Source of the DNA: Ruegeria atlantica
GTDB taxonomy: Bacteria; Pseudomonadota; Alphaproteobacteria; Rhodobacterales; Rhodobacteraceae
DNA: 64,000 nt
Reading direction: 5' to 3'
Assembly: GCF_013032505.1 (NCBI RefSeq)
Contig: NZ_WQCG01000001.1
Coordinates: forward strand, 1,420,761 to 1,484,760
Shown here: positions 27,601-37,200 of the stretch, piece after piece
Position numbering within the stretch: position 1 is the first letter of the stretch
Layout of the letters: the number at the start of each line of letters is the position of its first letter
Notes under the pieces: model-generated
Told to the model about the DNA's origin: nothing
The model's database searches: none
Seen by the model: only the letters and a program-made list of their open reading frames with translations
Made by a program: the position numbers and the translations under genes

Positions 27601-28736
27601 GCCTGAGACAAGGAGCCATTCGCCCCGCGTGATCGGGCTCGAATTAGCGGTCGCCCGGCGATCAGCAGGAAAACGCAAGAGATCAGAACACCGATGGCGG
27701 CCGGAATATAGAGTAAAATCCACAGTTTCGGATCTTCAATCACGACAGGCGAGACAAAGCCCCGGACACCTTCCAACAGGATCAAAATCGTGAAGGCCCC
27801 AAATATCTGAGGCCATAGCCCAAAGCGCGAAAAGCTGCCCAACATCAGCGTTGAAAACCCAGCCATTGCCACAGCAATACAGATGGCAATCCACGAGAAG
27901 CGCTGATGTAGTTCTTCGATCAGTTCCCCTTCCGAGAAATACTCATTCGCCAGAATCCCATCACGACCCTGCATTAGTTCGATCGTTGGGATCGCCTCAA
28001 GAGTCCGCATTGCATTTGTGTCCGAATTTGTCAGCTCGGAAATGTCATATGATGCATCCGCAAAAAGCGTTGAAGACAGCGCTCTGCTCTCAGGGTTCAA
28101 ACGCAGTGCAATCCCGTCCACCATCACCAGGTGAATGCCGGTGCCATTGTTGACCAGATAGGCCGTTTTACTTGAGTAGCTGACCGGGTTCTCTTCATCC
28201 CGGCGATCCGAGACAAAAACCTCGGACAGCGTCCCGTCAAGATCGATTTCCCCGATGTAGACCGTCACGCCTTGCGCAGGGTGCAGAAATTCACCCTCAT
28301 TCAATAGCTGTGCGGTAACATCCCCGGCGACCTCAGCTTGACGTTGGTCTAACCGATCCACTGATGCCGGACGCAGGAAAACACTGATCGCGGCCATCAT
28401 CAGACCGGTCAGGATGCCGAATACGAACACTGCACGCGCTAATCTCCAGGGGCTGGTTCCGGTGGCCAGCATCACCGTCATCTCGCTTTCGCGACTCAGG
28501 CGGTTGGTGGCATAGACGGCCGCGGCAAACACCGCCATTGGCATCACCGTGCGGATCAAAGTCGGTAAGGTCAGTGCGGTGAATTCCAGAAACACCATCG
28601 CGGGTTGTCCACCGCTGATCACGCGATCAAACAGGCTGACGGAACGGGTAATCCAGAACACCCCCACCAATACCAGAGTGAAAAAGCCGAACAGAATCAG
28701 CAGTTGCCGCAGGAAGTAACCATCAAAGCGCGACAT
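27597..28736 (-). CDS. lptF: LPS export ABC transporter permease LptF
   Basis: A 379-residue membrane protein with the LptF/LptG layout: three N-terminal TM helices (residues ~10-120), a beta-jellyroll periplasmic domain (~130-260) and three C-terminal TM helices. RLSRESEMTVMLATGTSPWRL is the cytoplasmic coupling-helix region that contacts LptB. It moves lipopolysaccharide from the inner membrane to LptC/A. lptG, normally the next gene, is absent; a LysR gene converges instead. GAGGG precedes ATG 28736. Confidence 0.85.
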   Translation of the reverse strand: MSRFDGYFLRQLLILFGFFTLVLVGVFWITRSVSLFDRVISGGQPAMVFLEFTALTLPTLIRTVMPMAVFAAAVYATNRLSRESEMTVMLATGTSPWRLARAVFVFGILTGLMMAAISVFLRPASVDRLDQRQAEVAGDVTAQLLNEGEFLHPAQGVTVYIGEIDLDGTLSEVFVSDRRDEENPVSYSSKTAYLVNNGTGIHLVMVDGIALRLNPESRALSSTLFADASYDISELTNSDTNAMRTLEAIPTIELMQGRDGILANEYFSEGELIEELHQRFSWIAICIAVAMAGFSTLMLGSFSRFGLWPQIFGAFTILILLEGVRGFVSPVVIEDPKLWILLYIPAAIGVLISCVFLLIAGRPLIRARSRGANGSLSQA

Positions 28737-28836
28737 GAACCCTCTTCCGCCTGTCTGTTGTGGGCAGGACCATATGCCATTCTACTGGCGTAGGAAACCG
28801 GGATTGACCCTTTGACAGCAGGCCGCGGGAGGAACG

Positions 28837-28914
28837 ATGTCAGGACAAAGTAAGATTGCAGACTTCACCCCCCCAAAAACAAGGCGAGTAAAGATCAAAA
28901 CTCTTTACTTCTGA
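28837..28914 (+). CDS. Possible 25-aa leader-type small protein
   Basis: A short frame starting ATG 28837, with GGGAGGA five to six bases upstream, encodes 25 residues ending KTRRVKIKTLYF (basic C terminus). It ends inside an inverted repeat AGTAAAG/CTTTACT (about 28888-28912). Good Shine-Dalgarno is the only support; it may be spurious. Confidence 0.2.
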   Translation: MSGQSKIADFTPPKTRRVKIKTLYF

Positions 28915-28919
28915 ATTAT

Positions 28920-29087
28920 TTAGAAGATCACGTAGTGATGGACACCGGTTACGACAACGACAGAGGCGGCAATGACTACGACAGACGCATAGTCGGTTAG
29001 TTTGAACTTGCGCTTCTTAGGATGCATCGTCCATTCGGCCCACTTCTTTTGGTCTTCCGTCAGTCCCGAACCTTCACCATACGCCAT
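28920..29087 (-). CDS. Small single-span membrane protein (55 aa)
   Basis: The protein starts MAYGEGSGLTEDQKKWAEW, has a basic patch HPKKRKFK and then one hydrophobic span, so the N terminus is probably cytoplasmic. GAGG lies 8 bases before ATG 29087. The layout recalls small oxidase-associated subunits, but no family is recognised. It stands alone between lptF and tRNA-Trp. Confidence 0.5.
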   Translation of the reverse strand: MAYGEGSGLTEDQKKWAEWTMHPKKRKFKLTDYASVVVIAASVVVVTGVHHYVIF

Positions 29088-29375
29088 CACTACTACCTCA
29101 AACTTGACATCGCTAAGCCGACAAACTTTCGCCAGTATTTTGACACAAACCGAATAAATCAAGTAAAAACACTGTGTTCTTATCGGGTTAACCTTACGGC
29201 AGGCTCGGCGCCTGGGCTCTGAAAACCTTTCGCAGACATCCAACCTCTCGAAAATCCTCGCTCGTCTGACCATAGCGATCCGATAATTGTCCATGAAGCG
29301 GCCTGCAGTTGTGCGCCACGACGAACAAGAGCAATCCACAAGGCTTGCACCGATTCCAGATTTTCATTGGAAGAA

Positions 29376-29451
29376 TGGCAGGGGCAGCAGGGTTCGAACC
29401 CGCGACCTACGGTTTTGGAGACCGTCGCTCTACCAACTGAGCTATACCCCT
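29376..29451 (-). tRNA. tRNA-Trp (CCA)
   Basis: A 76-base gene with encoded CCA. The acceptor stem AGGGGTA pairs with TGCCCCT (one U-G). The anticodon arm ACGGTCTCCAAAACCGT presents CCA, and the T-loop is TTCGAAC. Confidence 0.95.
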
Positions 29452-29462
29452 AAGGTGCGCAT

Positions 29463-29491
29463 CAGATATGCCAGCCGCGCAGCGGACTCAA
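29463..29491 (-). promoter_or_regulatory. Probable promoter of tRNA-Trp
   Basis: On the minus strand TTGAGT (29491-29486) and TATCTG (29468-29463) are 17 bases apart, and the -10 ends 11 bases before the tRNA. Confidence 0.45.
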
Positions 29492-29594
29492 GAGGCTTTT
29501 TCAGATTCCGGTAGACTAATCCAACTCACAAACAAGTTGCGAACTGCGTTTAGTTCTATAAGACACGGTTTGGCCAGTACGAGGGACCCAATTC

Positions 29595-30302
29595 GTGAGT
29601 ATCCGCAAAAAAATCGCCGACAGCGAAGCCATTCTGAACTGGGCCGCGCGCCGCATCGCCAGCTATATCCGGATGGTCAATCGCAACACCAAGTGGCAGC
29701 GCATCGGATATGAAGAACTGGACCAGCTGGCAGAACAAGGTGAACCAGTGATCGTGGTGCTGTGGCACCAAAGGCTGGCGCAGTCGCCGTACTTCTTCCC
29801 GCTGGACAAAGGGCGCATCTGTTCAATCACTTCGTCTGCGCGGGCCGGCAGCATGGTGGGTCGGGTGCAGAAGTTGTTCGGAATGGACACGATCGCCATG
29901 GCCAGCAAACACAAGAGCAACGTTGCCGTGTCGCGAGAAGTGATCGGTAAGATCAAACAAGGGATTTCCATCGGCATCGCAGCTGACGGACCACGTGGAC
30001 CTGAGCGCGTGCTTTCCACGGTGCCATTGGTTTGGGCGCGCACATCTGGCAAACGAATCTTCGGGATCACCTTTTCTGCACAATACGGCAGCGAAGCGGG
30101 TACATGGGATCGTCTTTTGATGCCCCGCCCATGGCGGAACAAAGGAGTCTTTCTGTGCAGCGAGTGGACCGAGACCGTGCCTCGCAAAGCGTCTGAAGAG
30201 AAAATCGAGGAGCTGCGCCAAAGCCTTGAGCAGCATATGAACGATATCACTGCCGAGGCCGACCGCATGGTTGGGCGCGAACCGTGGTCGCCAGAGGCCT
30301 AA
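29595..30302 (+). CDS. DUF374 lysophospholipid-acyltransferase-like protein
   Basis: A 235-residue protein of the DUF374 branch of the LPLAT superfamily. VVLWHQRL provides the His of the acyltransferase block and AADGPRGPER the substrate-binding block that in this family reads DGPRGP. It likely acylates a lipid or lipid A-type precursor at the inner membrane. The start is GTG 29595 with GAGGGA about 8 bases upstream. It converges on the MoaD-like gene with stops overlapping by four bases. Confidence 0.82.
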   Translation: MSIRKKIADSEAILNWAARRIASYIRMVNRNTKWQRIGYEELDQLAEQGEPVIVVLWHQRLAQSPYFFPLDKGRICSITSSARAGSMVGRVQKLFGMDTIAMASKHKSNVAVSREVIGKIKQGISIGIAADGPRGPERVLSTVPLVWARTSGKRIFGITFSAQYGSEAGTWDRLLMPRPWRNKGVFLCSEWTETVPRKASEEKIEELRQSLEQHMNDITAEADRMVGREPWSPEA

Positions 30303-30544
30303 CCGCCTCTTAACCGCTGCATCAGGTAAACCTCGCTGCCTTCAGGGATTGGCTCGGTCAACCCTGTGGCGATGACGCGGCCATCAATTGCAATCGACAC
30401 GCCGGCATCAATAGGACCTTGAAGCTGTGGGTGAGCCAGCACCAATGCGCGTAATAGGTCGCCGGTCGTCTTGGCTTCAACCTCGACGACCTGCTGGCCC
30501 CCGGTCAATGACCGGAGACCGGACCAGAGATGAACCTCAACCAT
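30299..30544 (-). CDS. MoaD/ThiS-like sulfur carrier protein
   Basis: An 81-residue ubiquitin-fold protein ending in Gly-Gly (MQRLRGG), the C terminus that is activated to a thiocarboxylate in MoaD and ThiS. The start lies inside the last codons of the molybdenum-subunit gene (8-base overlap), so it is the last gene of the hydroxylase operon. It may supply sulfur for molybdopterin synthesis to the enzyme encoded beside it, or be a dedicated sulfur carrier. The housekeeping moaD would normally be next to moaE, which is absent here. Confidence 0.78.
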   Translation of the reverse strand: MVEVHLWSGLRSLTGGQQVVEVEAKTTGDLLRALVLAHPQLQGPIDAGVSIAIDGRVIATGLTEPIPEGSEVYLMQRLRGG

Positions 30545-32792
30545 CGTCCTTGAGCGCGGCCAGAATACGCGGCGGCGACATCGGCAACTGACGCATGCGC
30601 ACGCCAGCCGCATGGGACACGGCGTTGGCAATGGCGGCCAGAGGCGGCACGATGCCTGTCTCGCCGACGCCTCGTACACCGAAGGGGTGACCGGGGTTGG
30701 GCACTTCGACAATCACCGTGTCGATCATCGGCAGGTCACTGGCAACGGGGATGCGATAGTCGAGGAAGATCGAGTTCTGCAGGCGACCGTCATCGCCGTA
30801 GATATACTCTTCGTTCAGCGCCCAGCCGATACCTTGCGCGGCACCGCCCTGATACTGGCCTTCCACATAGGTCGGGTGAATCGCCTTCCCGGCATCCTGG
30901 ATGACCGTGTAGCGGGTGATCGAGGTCTTGCCGGTTTCCGGATCAACCTCGGCATCAACGATATGAGTGCCAAACGACACGCCTGCGCCTTCCGGGGTCG
31001 CTTCAAAATGGCCTGAGATCGGTCCGCCTGTCGAGCCCATATGAGCCGTGATATCAGCCAGTGGCCGCGGATCGAAATCACCGGCATTGGGGCCAGAGGG
31101 CACCGCACAGCCGTTTTCCCATTTGACTGCGTCCGTCGGAATTCCCCAGCTGGCCGCCGCACGTTCGCACAGTTTTTCGACCGCGTGTTTGGCTGCTTTG
31201 ATGGTTGCCAGACCGGAGGCGTAGGTCACGCGAGAGCCGTGGCTGACGTCGTTGTACCCAAGCGTCGCTGTATCGGCGATGGTCACCCGGATGTTTTCGT
31301 AGGGAATACCGAGAACCTCAGCCGCCATCAGTGCCATAGATGCACGCGAGCCGCCGATGTCCGGCGTACCGACCATCAACTGGGCCGAACCGTCCTCGGA
31401 CAGAGATAGCGAGACCGAAGTTTCACCACCGTGGTTAAACCAGAACCCACAGGAGATGCCGCGCCCCTGCCCTGGCTTCAGCGGGGCCGAGTAATGCGGA
31501 TGCGCCTTGGCGGCTTCCAACGTCTCAACCAGACCGATGCGCTCATAACGTGGGCCATAGCTAGCCTTGGTGCCCTCATGCGCGGCGTTCTTCAGACGCA
31601 CATCAACAGGATCGAGGCCCAGCTTTTTGCACAGTTCATCGATCACCGATTCAACGGCGAATGCACCCATGGGGGCACCCGGTGCACGGTAGGCAGCCTG
31701 TTTCGGCCGGTTGGCCATAACGTCATAGCCAATCTGTTTGACGTTGGTCAGATTGTACGGCGCAAACGCACACATGGCCGTCATGTCACCCGGCGCACCA
31801 GGAAACGCGCCACCCTGCAGGCGAAACACGCCCTGAGCGGCGGAAATGGTGCCGTCCTTCTTCATCCCGATCTTGATGTCCATAGACGCCGAAGACGTGG
31901 GGCCAGTTGCCCGAAACACTTCGGATCGGGTCATCACAACCTTGACGGGGCGGTTGGCCTTGCGGCTGAGCGCCAGCGCAACGGGTTCGATAAAGACGGT
32001 CGTTTTGCCGCCGAAGCCACCACCAATCTCGGACGCGGTCACGCGCAGTTGCGAGGTTTCGATACCCAGCAGCGCCGCGCATGTCTTCTGTGCGATCCAG
32101 TGCCCCTGGGTCGTGCACCACAGCTCACCCTTACCGTCATTTCCCAACATGCCCAAACAGGCATGGGGTTCGATATAGCCCTGATGGGTAGCTTCGGTGA
32201 CAAAGCTGTCTTCGATGACCAGATCGGCCTCGGCAAAACCGGCTTCGACATCGCCGTGCCCACTTTCATGGTAGCGAACGACGTTCGGGTGCATGCCTTC
32301 AGGCACCGAGTAATCCGCCGCCCCTTCGCGAATGACAGGCGCATCTGAGGCCATCGCCTTGTCCACATCTGTAACGTGAGGCAGCACCTGGTATTCGACC
32401 TCAATCAGCTTGAGCGCATCGCGCGCTGCAAGGGCAGACGTAGCAGCAACAGCGACAACGGCGTGACCGTCATACAGGGCCTTTTCGCCCGCCATAACGT
32501 TTTCCAGAACGTTCCAGAATTCGCCCTCCAGTCCCGATTTGAACGGGACGTCCGCAAAATCCGCGCGGGTCACGACGGCTTTCACATCCTTATGCGCCTC
32601 GGCTTTCGACGTGTCGATTTTCACGATCCGCGCATGGGCGTGAGGCGAGCGCAGGATCGCGCCGTGCAACATACCGGGCGCCGACATATCGGCCCCGAAC
32701 TTGGCGCGGCCCGTAACCTTGTCCAACCCATCCGGACGGTTCGGTCGCGTGCCAACAAAAGTGAATTCAGATTTGCGATCGTCGAGTGCCAT
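30537..32792 (-). CDS. Xanthine dehydrogenase-family molybdenum-binding subunit
   Basis: A 751-residue large subunit of a molybdenum hydroxylase (xanthine oxidase family). Molybdopterin-contact motifs are GGFGGKT, AYRAPGAPMGAFAVES and the C-terminal GVGETGIVPP, where the Glu is the catalytic base. The AYRAPGAPMG loop differs from CO dehydrogenase (AYxCSFR) and from form II CoxL (AYRGAGR), so this is not a CO dehydrogenase. The enzyme would hydroxylate an aromatic heterocycle, aldehyde or aromatic acid. GGAGG lies 7 bases before ATG, which overlaps the previous gene's stop (TAATG). Confidence 0.92.
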   Translation of the reverse strand: MALDDRKSEFTFVGTRPNRPDGLDKVTGRAKFGADMSAPGMLHGAILRSPHAHARIVKIDTSKAEAHKDVKAVVTRADFADVPFKSGLEGEFWNVLENVMAGEKALYDGHAVVAVAATSALAARDALKLIEVEYQVLPHVTDVDKAMASDAPVIREGAADYSVPEGMHPNVVRYHESGHGDVEAGFAEADLVIEDSFVTEATHQGYIEPHACLGMLGNDGKGELWCTTQGHWIAQKTCAALLGIETSQLRVTASEIGGGFGGKTTVFIEPVALALSRKANRPVKVVMTRSEVFRATGPTSSASMDIKIGMKKDGTISAAQGVFRLQGGAFPGAPGDMTAMCAFAPYNLTNVKQIGYDVMANRPKQAAYRAPGAPMGAFAVESVIDELCKKLGLDPVDVRLKNAAHEGTKASYGPRYERIGLVETLEAAKAHPHYSAPLKPGQGRGISCGFWFNHGGETSVSLSLSEDGSAQLMVGTPDIGGSRASMALMAAEVLGIPYENIRVTIADTATLGYNDVSHGSRVTYASGLATIKAAKHAVEKLCERAAASWGIPTDAVKWENGCAVPSGPNAGDFDPRPLADITAHMGSTGGPISGHFEATPEGAGVSFGTHIVDAEVDPETGKTSITRYTVIQDAGKAIHPTYVEGQYQGGAAQGIGWALNEEYIYGDDGRLQNSIFLDYRIPVASDLPMIDTVIVEVPNPGHPFGVRGVGETGIVPPLAAIANAVSHAAGVRMRQLPMSPPRILAALKDDG

Positions 32793-33271
32793 TACGAAGC
32801 CTCCCGCAGTTCTTCTGCCGTTTCCATGACGGCGCGAATGATTTTGTCATAACCGGTGCAGCGGCAAAGGTTGCCCGCCAGCCAGTACCGGGTTTCTTCT
32901 TCGGTCGGGTTGGGGTTCTTTTCCAACAGAGACTTGGCCGCGACCAGAATACCCGGAGTGCAGATACCGCACTGCAGCGCTGCATGTTCGATGAACTTCT
33001 GCTGCAGCGGGTGCAGAACGTCACCATCCGCGATGCCTTCGACGGTCTCGATGGACTTACCATCCGCTTCAACCCCCAGCATCAGGCATGAGCAGACCAG
33101 CCGGCCATCAACTGAGACCGAGCACGCACCGCAGTCACCGGTCCCGCAGCCCTCTTTCGCGCCGGTCAGGTTCAGCTTGTCGCGCAAACAGTCCAGCAGG
33201 GTCTCCCGCGGATCGCACAGGTATTCGACAGTGTCGCCATTTACGGTGGTAGATACGTGGAACTTGCTCAT
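32792..33271 (-). CDS. Molybdenum hydroxylase small subunit with two [2Fe-2S] clusters
   Basis: A 159-residue electron-transfer subunit. The N-terminal plant-type cluster is CGTGDCGACSV plus CSC, and the C-terminal helical cluster is CGICTPG with CRCTGYDKI. It passes electrons from the molybdenum site to FAD. It overlaps the FAD subunit upstream by four bases and the large subunit downstream by one base, so the three chains are translationally coupled. Confidence 0.95.
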   Translation of the reverse strand: MSKFHVSTTVNGDTVEYLCDPRETLLDCLRDKLNLTGAKEGCGTGDCGACSVSVDGRLVCSCLMLGVEADGKSIETVEGIADGDVLHPLQQKFIEHAALQCGICTPGILVAAKSLLEKNPNPTEEETRYWLAGNLCRCTGYDKIIRAVMETAEELREAS

Positions 33272-34134
33272 GCTTGTTCTCCCTTCGCACGGGCATAGGC
33301 GATTTTCGCGGCACGCTTGGCCAGAACGCCTGCGACATCGGTGCGGAATGCGATTGTGCCGCGTTTGTCGTCGATCGGGTTGCAGGCGGCGGATGCCGCA
33401 GCAGCCAGCGCGTCCAGCGCGGGATCATCCAGCGTACTGCCGATTATGGCTTTAGCGCAGTCTTCGACCAGCAGCACGGTCGGGGCAACAGCACCCAATG
33501 AAACACGAGCCTCGGTGACAGTGTCGCCGTCCAGACGAAGGTTTACACCGACGCCGACAACGGCAATGTCCATTTCGGTGCGCGGAATAAACCGCAAATA
33601 GGCGTCTCCACCATTCTCGCCACGGGCGGGAATGTGGACGGCCGAGATCAGTTCACCTTTGGCCAAAGATATCTTGCCGGGACCGGTCGGGATATCTTCG
33701 ACTGCAACCTCTCGGTCGCCCTCCGGACCGGTCACCGTGACGGTCACACCCGCTGCCACCATGGCTGGCACGGAATCCGCTGCAGGCGATCCGTTGCACA
33801 GGTTGCCGGTCAAGGTCGCACGCCCCTGCACCTGAGTCGAACCGATCAGGTCCATCGCTTCGACAACACCTGGCCAGTCCCGGCTCAGTTCGGGATGTTC
33901 GCTCATCTCTGCGCCGGTAGCAGCGACGCCGAGGGTCCAGCTGCCGTCGGCATTGCTGTTGATGTCACTGACGCCATCAATCTTTTTGATGTCGATCAGC
34001 GTATCGGGCGTCACCAACTCTGACCGTAGCTGCACCAGAACATCGGTACCACCCGCCAGAAAACGTGTGATGCCCGTCGCGTTTGCGGCCAGTGCCGACG
34101 CCTCGGCAAAGCTGGCGGGGCTGTGATAATCCAT
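33268..34134 (-). CDS. Molybdenum hydroxylase FAD-binding (medium) subunit
   Basis: A 288-residue CoxM/XdhB-type subunit. FLAGGTDVLVQ is the FAD-pyrophosphate motif, GRATLTGNLCNGSPAADSVPA the second FAD-binding segment, and IPRTEMDIAVVG follows. I chose ATG 34134 with GAGG 8 bases upstream; an extension to 34167 has no site. It lies 129 bases downstream of the reductive dehalogenase gene on the same strand, so the two may share a transcript. Confidence 0.93.
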   Translation of the reverse strand: MDYHSPASFAEASALAANATGITRFLAGGTDVLVQLRSELVTPDTLIDIKKIDGVSDINSNADGSWTLGVAATGAEMSEHPELSRDWPGVVEAMDLIGSTQVQGRATLTGNLCNGSPAADSVPAMVAAGVTVTVTGPEGDREVAVEDIPTGPGKISLAKGELISAVHIPARGENGGDAYLRFIPRTEMDIAVVGVGVNLRLDGDTVTEARVSLGAVAPTVLLVEDCAKAIIGSTLDDPALDALAAAASAACNPIDDKRGTIAFRTDVAGVLAKRAAKIAYARAKGEQA

Positions 34135-34263
34135 GAAAATACCTCGCACCTGTTGATCAGGATTCACTGGGGTTCGCAGGGGACGTTAGTGCAGCAACCC
34201 CACGGCGTCCATGGCTGGAACGACCAATTTTTGTGATTCACACGGTCGTTTTCAGACCTCGGA

Positions 34264-37200
34264 TCAGAGGTCGAGTTCGATCACACCGTCAGGTTCAGCG
34301 GCGCGGCTTTGGCACAGAATGATCGCATCTTCGCGTTGTTTGTTCGAAAGGACAAAATCCCGATGCTCAATATCGCCCGAAACAACGCCGCATTTACAGA
34401 CGCCACAGATACCATCGGCGCATTTCACATCCACGTGAATGCCTGCTTCATTCAGAACCTGTGCCGCGTCTTTATCCTTGGGGACAGCGAGTTCCCTGCC
34501 GGACTTTGCCAACTTCAGCGAGAAGGGGTGGTTCTGGTATTCCGGCTGTTCGGGGACTGAGAAATACTCAAGATGCCGGGCGTCATCCGGGAAACCTTGG
34601 CGTTCTGCCGCCTGGATCACCCCGTCCATGTACCGATCCGGTCCACAGGTATAAACGTGCCATCCATCGCGATAGCCCGACAAGACGGTGTCGAGGTCAG
34701 CACGCGTGCCCTCATCTGAGAAATGGTAATGCACATGATCTGCCCAGGGCATCGCGGCCAGATCAACGAGGTACCCGGCCCCGGCACGGGTGCTGGCGGA
34801 GTAATGTAACTCGAACGGCTTTCCCAGCGCGTGCAGGCGGTGTGCGAATGCGATCATCGGCGTGATCCCGATCCCGCCACCCATCAAGAAGGTCTTGGTT
34901 GCAGTTTCGTCCAGTTCGAAATGGTTGATCGGCTTCGAGATAAAGACCTTGCGCCCCTCACTGAAGATACGGTGCAACAGGGCCGAACCGCCGCGCCCAT
35001 CGTCCTCGCGCAGGACGCCGATCTGATAGGCGGACGCGTCCGACGGATCACCTGACATCGAATACTGGCGCAGGAATTCGGGCGCAACCAACACGTCCAG
35101 ATGTGCGCCCGCTGTCCATCCCGGCAGGGGCGCACCGTCCAGCGGTGAGAATTCATACTTCGTTACATCAGCAGTCATTTTGTCGACTTTGGTCACCGCA
35201 ACCCGCATCACCGGCGCGTCTCCGGCAATCTGGTAGCGATGGATAACTGACATGTCGCCCGCAGTCTTACGGGTCTTGTATTCATCAGCACTGACCAACG
35301 CCTCGTAAGCCGCGATCCCTGCCTCGCGATCCATCGCAAATGGATAGGGCCAGGGATGCGGGGCCAGATAGGCGGGATAAACGGCGAGGGTCTGATCTTC
35401 GTATCTCAGATCCAGATCTTTTTGCAGATCACGCCTGTTCAGCGGGTGTTCCGTCGGACGATAGGCTCCATCCGCCTGCAACTCGATATCCCACCACCAT
35501 TTTTTGGTGTCGTTCAGACCCCCGTTGCCCACGGCATCGTCCAGCTTTGCCAGGGCTGGCGCGGCCTGGGGGATATTCATCGCAGCCCAACGGAAAGGTC
35601 GTTCCTTGAAGATGCCTTCAAGGTTCCACGGGCAGGTTTTCATGCAGCGACCGCACATTGCACCGCCCGGTGTGGTCACGCGGTAGGTTGCGCATTTCTG
35701 GCTGTCGGATTTCCAGATCTCATAGCCGTTAAACATAAGCTTTGGCCCTGCGGTGATTGCCCCCGAAGGGCATTCGCGCGCGCATTTGTTGCAGCTTTCA
35801 CAGAAGGTCTGCAGACCAAAATCAATCGGCTTGTCATGTTCCATTGGCATGTCAGTCGTCACTGCACCGGACTTGAGCCGGGGACCGAGATACGGGTTCA
35901 GGATGACTTCGCCTATCCGGCTGACTTCTCCCAATCCGGACAACAGCAATAGTGGCGGCTGCAAGACTTCGCCGTCCATAACCGTATGCGCTTTGGCCTT
36001 GTAACCGAGGTTGCGGATCTGCTGCGCGATCACACCACCCAAAAGTGAAAACCGCAGATAGGCCCGCATCGACTGGGCAACGCTGATCCAGTCGTCACCG
36101 CTTGCGCCCTCCATCGTTTCATAGCCCTGATCGATGATCATGCTGATGGCCTGATCGTGCAGCGGGATGATCTCTTCTCCGGTTGCGTCGTGGGAATACC
36201 ACGCCCATTCCGGACACCGACTGAGGCCCAAGGCATCAACGCCAAGAAAATAGGTTGCGGCCTTGATATTCGCGGCATTTCGGACGGCATCGTGCGGACA
36301 AGGGCCATCTGCGCTTTCGCCGTCCTGCAACAACACAAATGCCCCTAGAGAACGGCGTTGCGCGAAGCTGGGGGCGGCCTTGCGCACGTAATGCCCACCC
36401 TTGGCCGCATCCTGCAGCGATTTCCCCATATCCCCAAACTGGGCACGGGCAAACATGTCAGCGCGCTTAGGGACGCGGGCAACATTCTCTTCGTCGATAT
36501 ATGTCGTCGGGTCCTCTACGCGTTTGAGCCTTTCGAACGGGTGCGACCCATCCATGTAACGCCGTTTAGCATAGGGATCGCGGTTCAAAGCGTTCTTGGC
36601 AAATCCCGTTCCCAGCCACCACGCCGGGCCCTGCGTGCGAAACCACGGTTGCTGGGCCATCGGTTGCAGAGGGGTATCATGTGCGATCTCCATCTCGGTC
36701 GTCACGGCCGCCAGACCAAACCGCTTGCCTACCCACGGGACAACGACTTCGCCATCCTCGACTGTCGCCAACCCCGCCGCCACCGCAAGCTTGCCCAGAT
36801 CAACCTCTGACGACATTGCGGTATGCGCCCGCGCGTCGAATCCCAACAAACGGATATAGTTGGCAATCACCACCGCATTTTCGGTCGCCAGCAAACAGGA
36901 ACGATGATCCTGCGCATCTATGATCCAATCCGAGCCGGGCTCGTCCGCGCTCGGATCACGGTTGTGTTCATACAGAAAGACGATGGCGTGGCGATGCTTG
37001 TCCATCGGCTTGGGCGCCGCCTCCATACTTTCCTTAAGGTCGGCCATGATGACATCTATGCCCGACGCCAGCGTCTTGGTCTGCCGTGTCTTCAGCGCAT
37101 GGGACAGACGGTCAATGTCCGGGTTACGGCGCGGCTCGGACAGCAGCGCCTCTGCGGGCAAGGGTCCGCAACCCATCATCGACGCATCATTGAAATAGCC

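Noticed and set aside
30537..33271. CO dehydrogenase (coxMSL)
   Set aside because: The large subunit has AYRAPGAPMG in place of the AYxCSFR active-site loop of true CO dehydrogenase.
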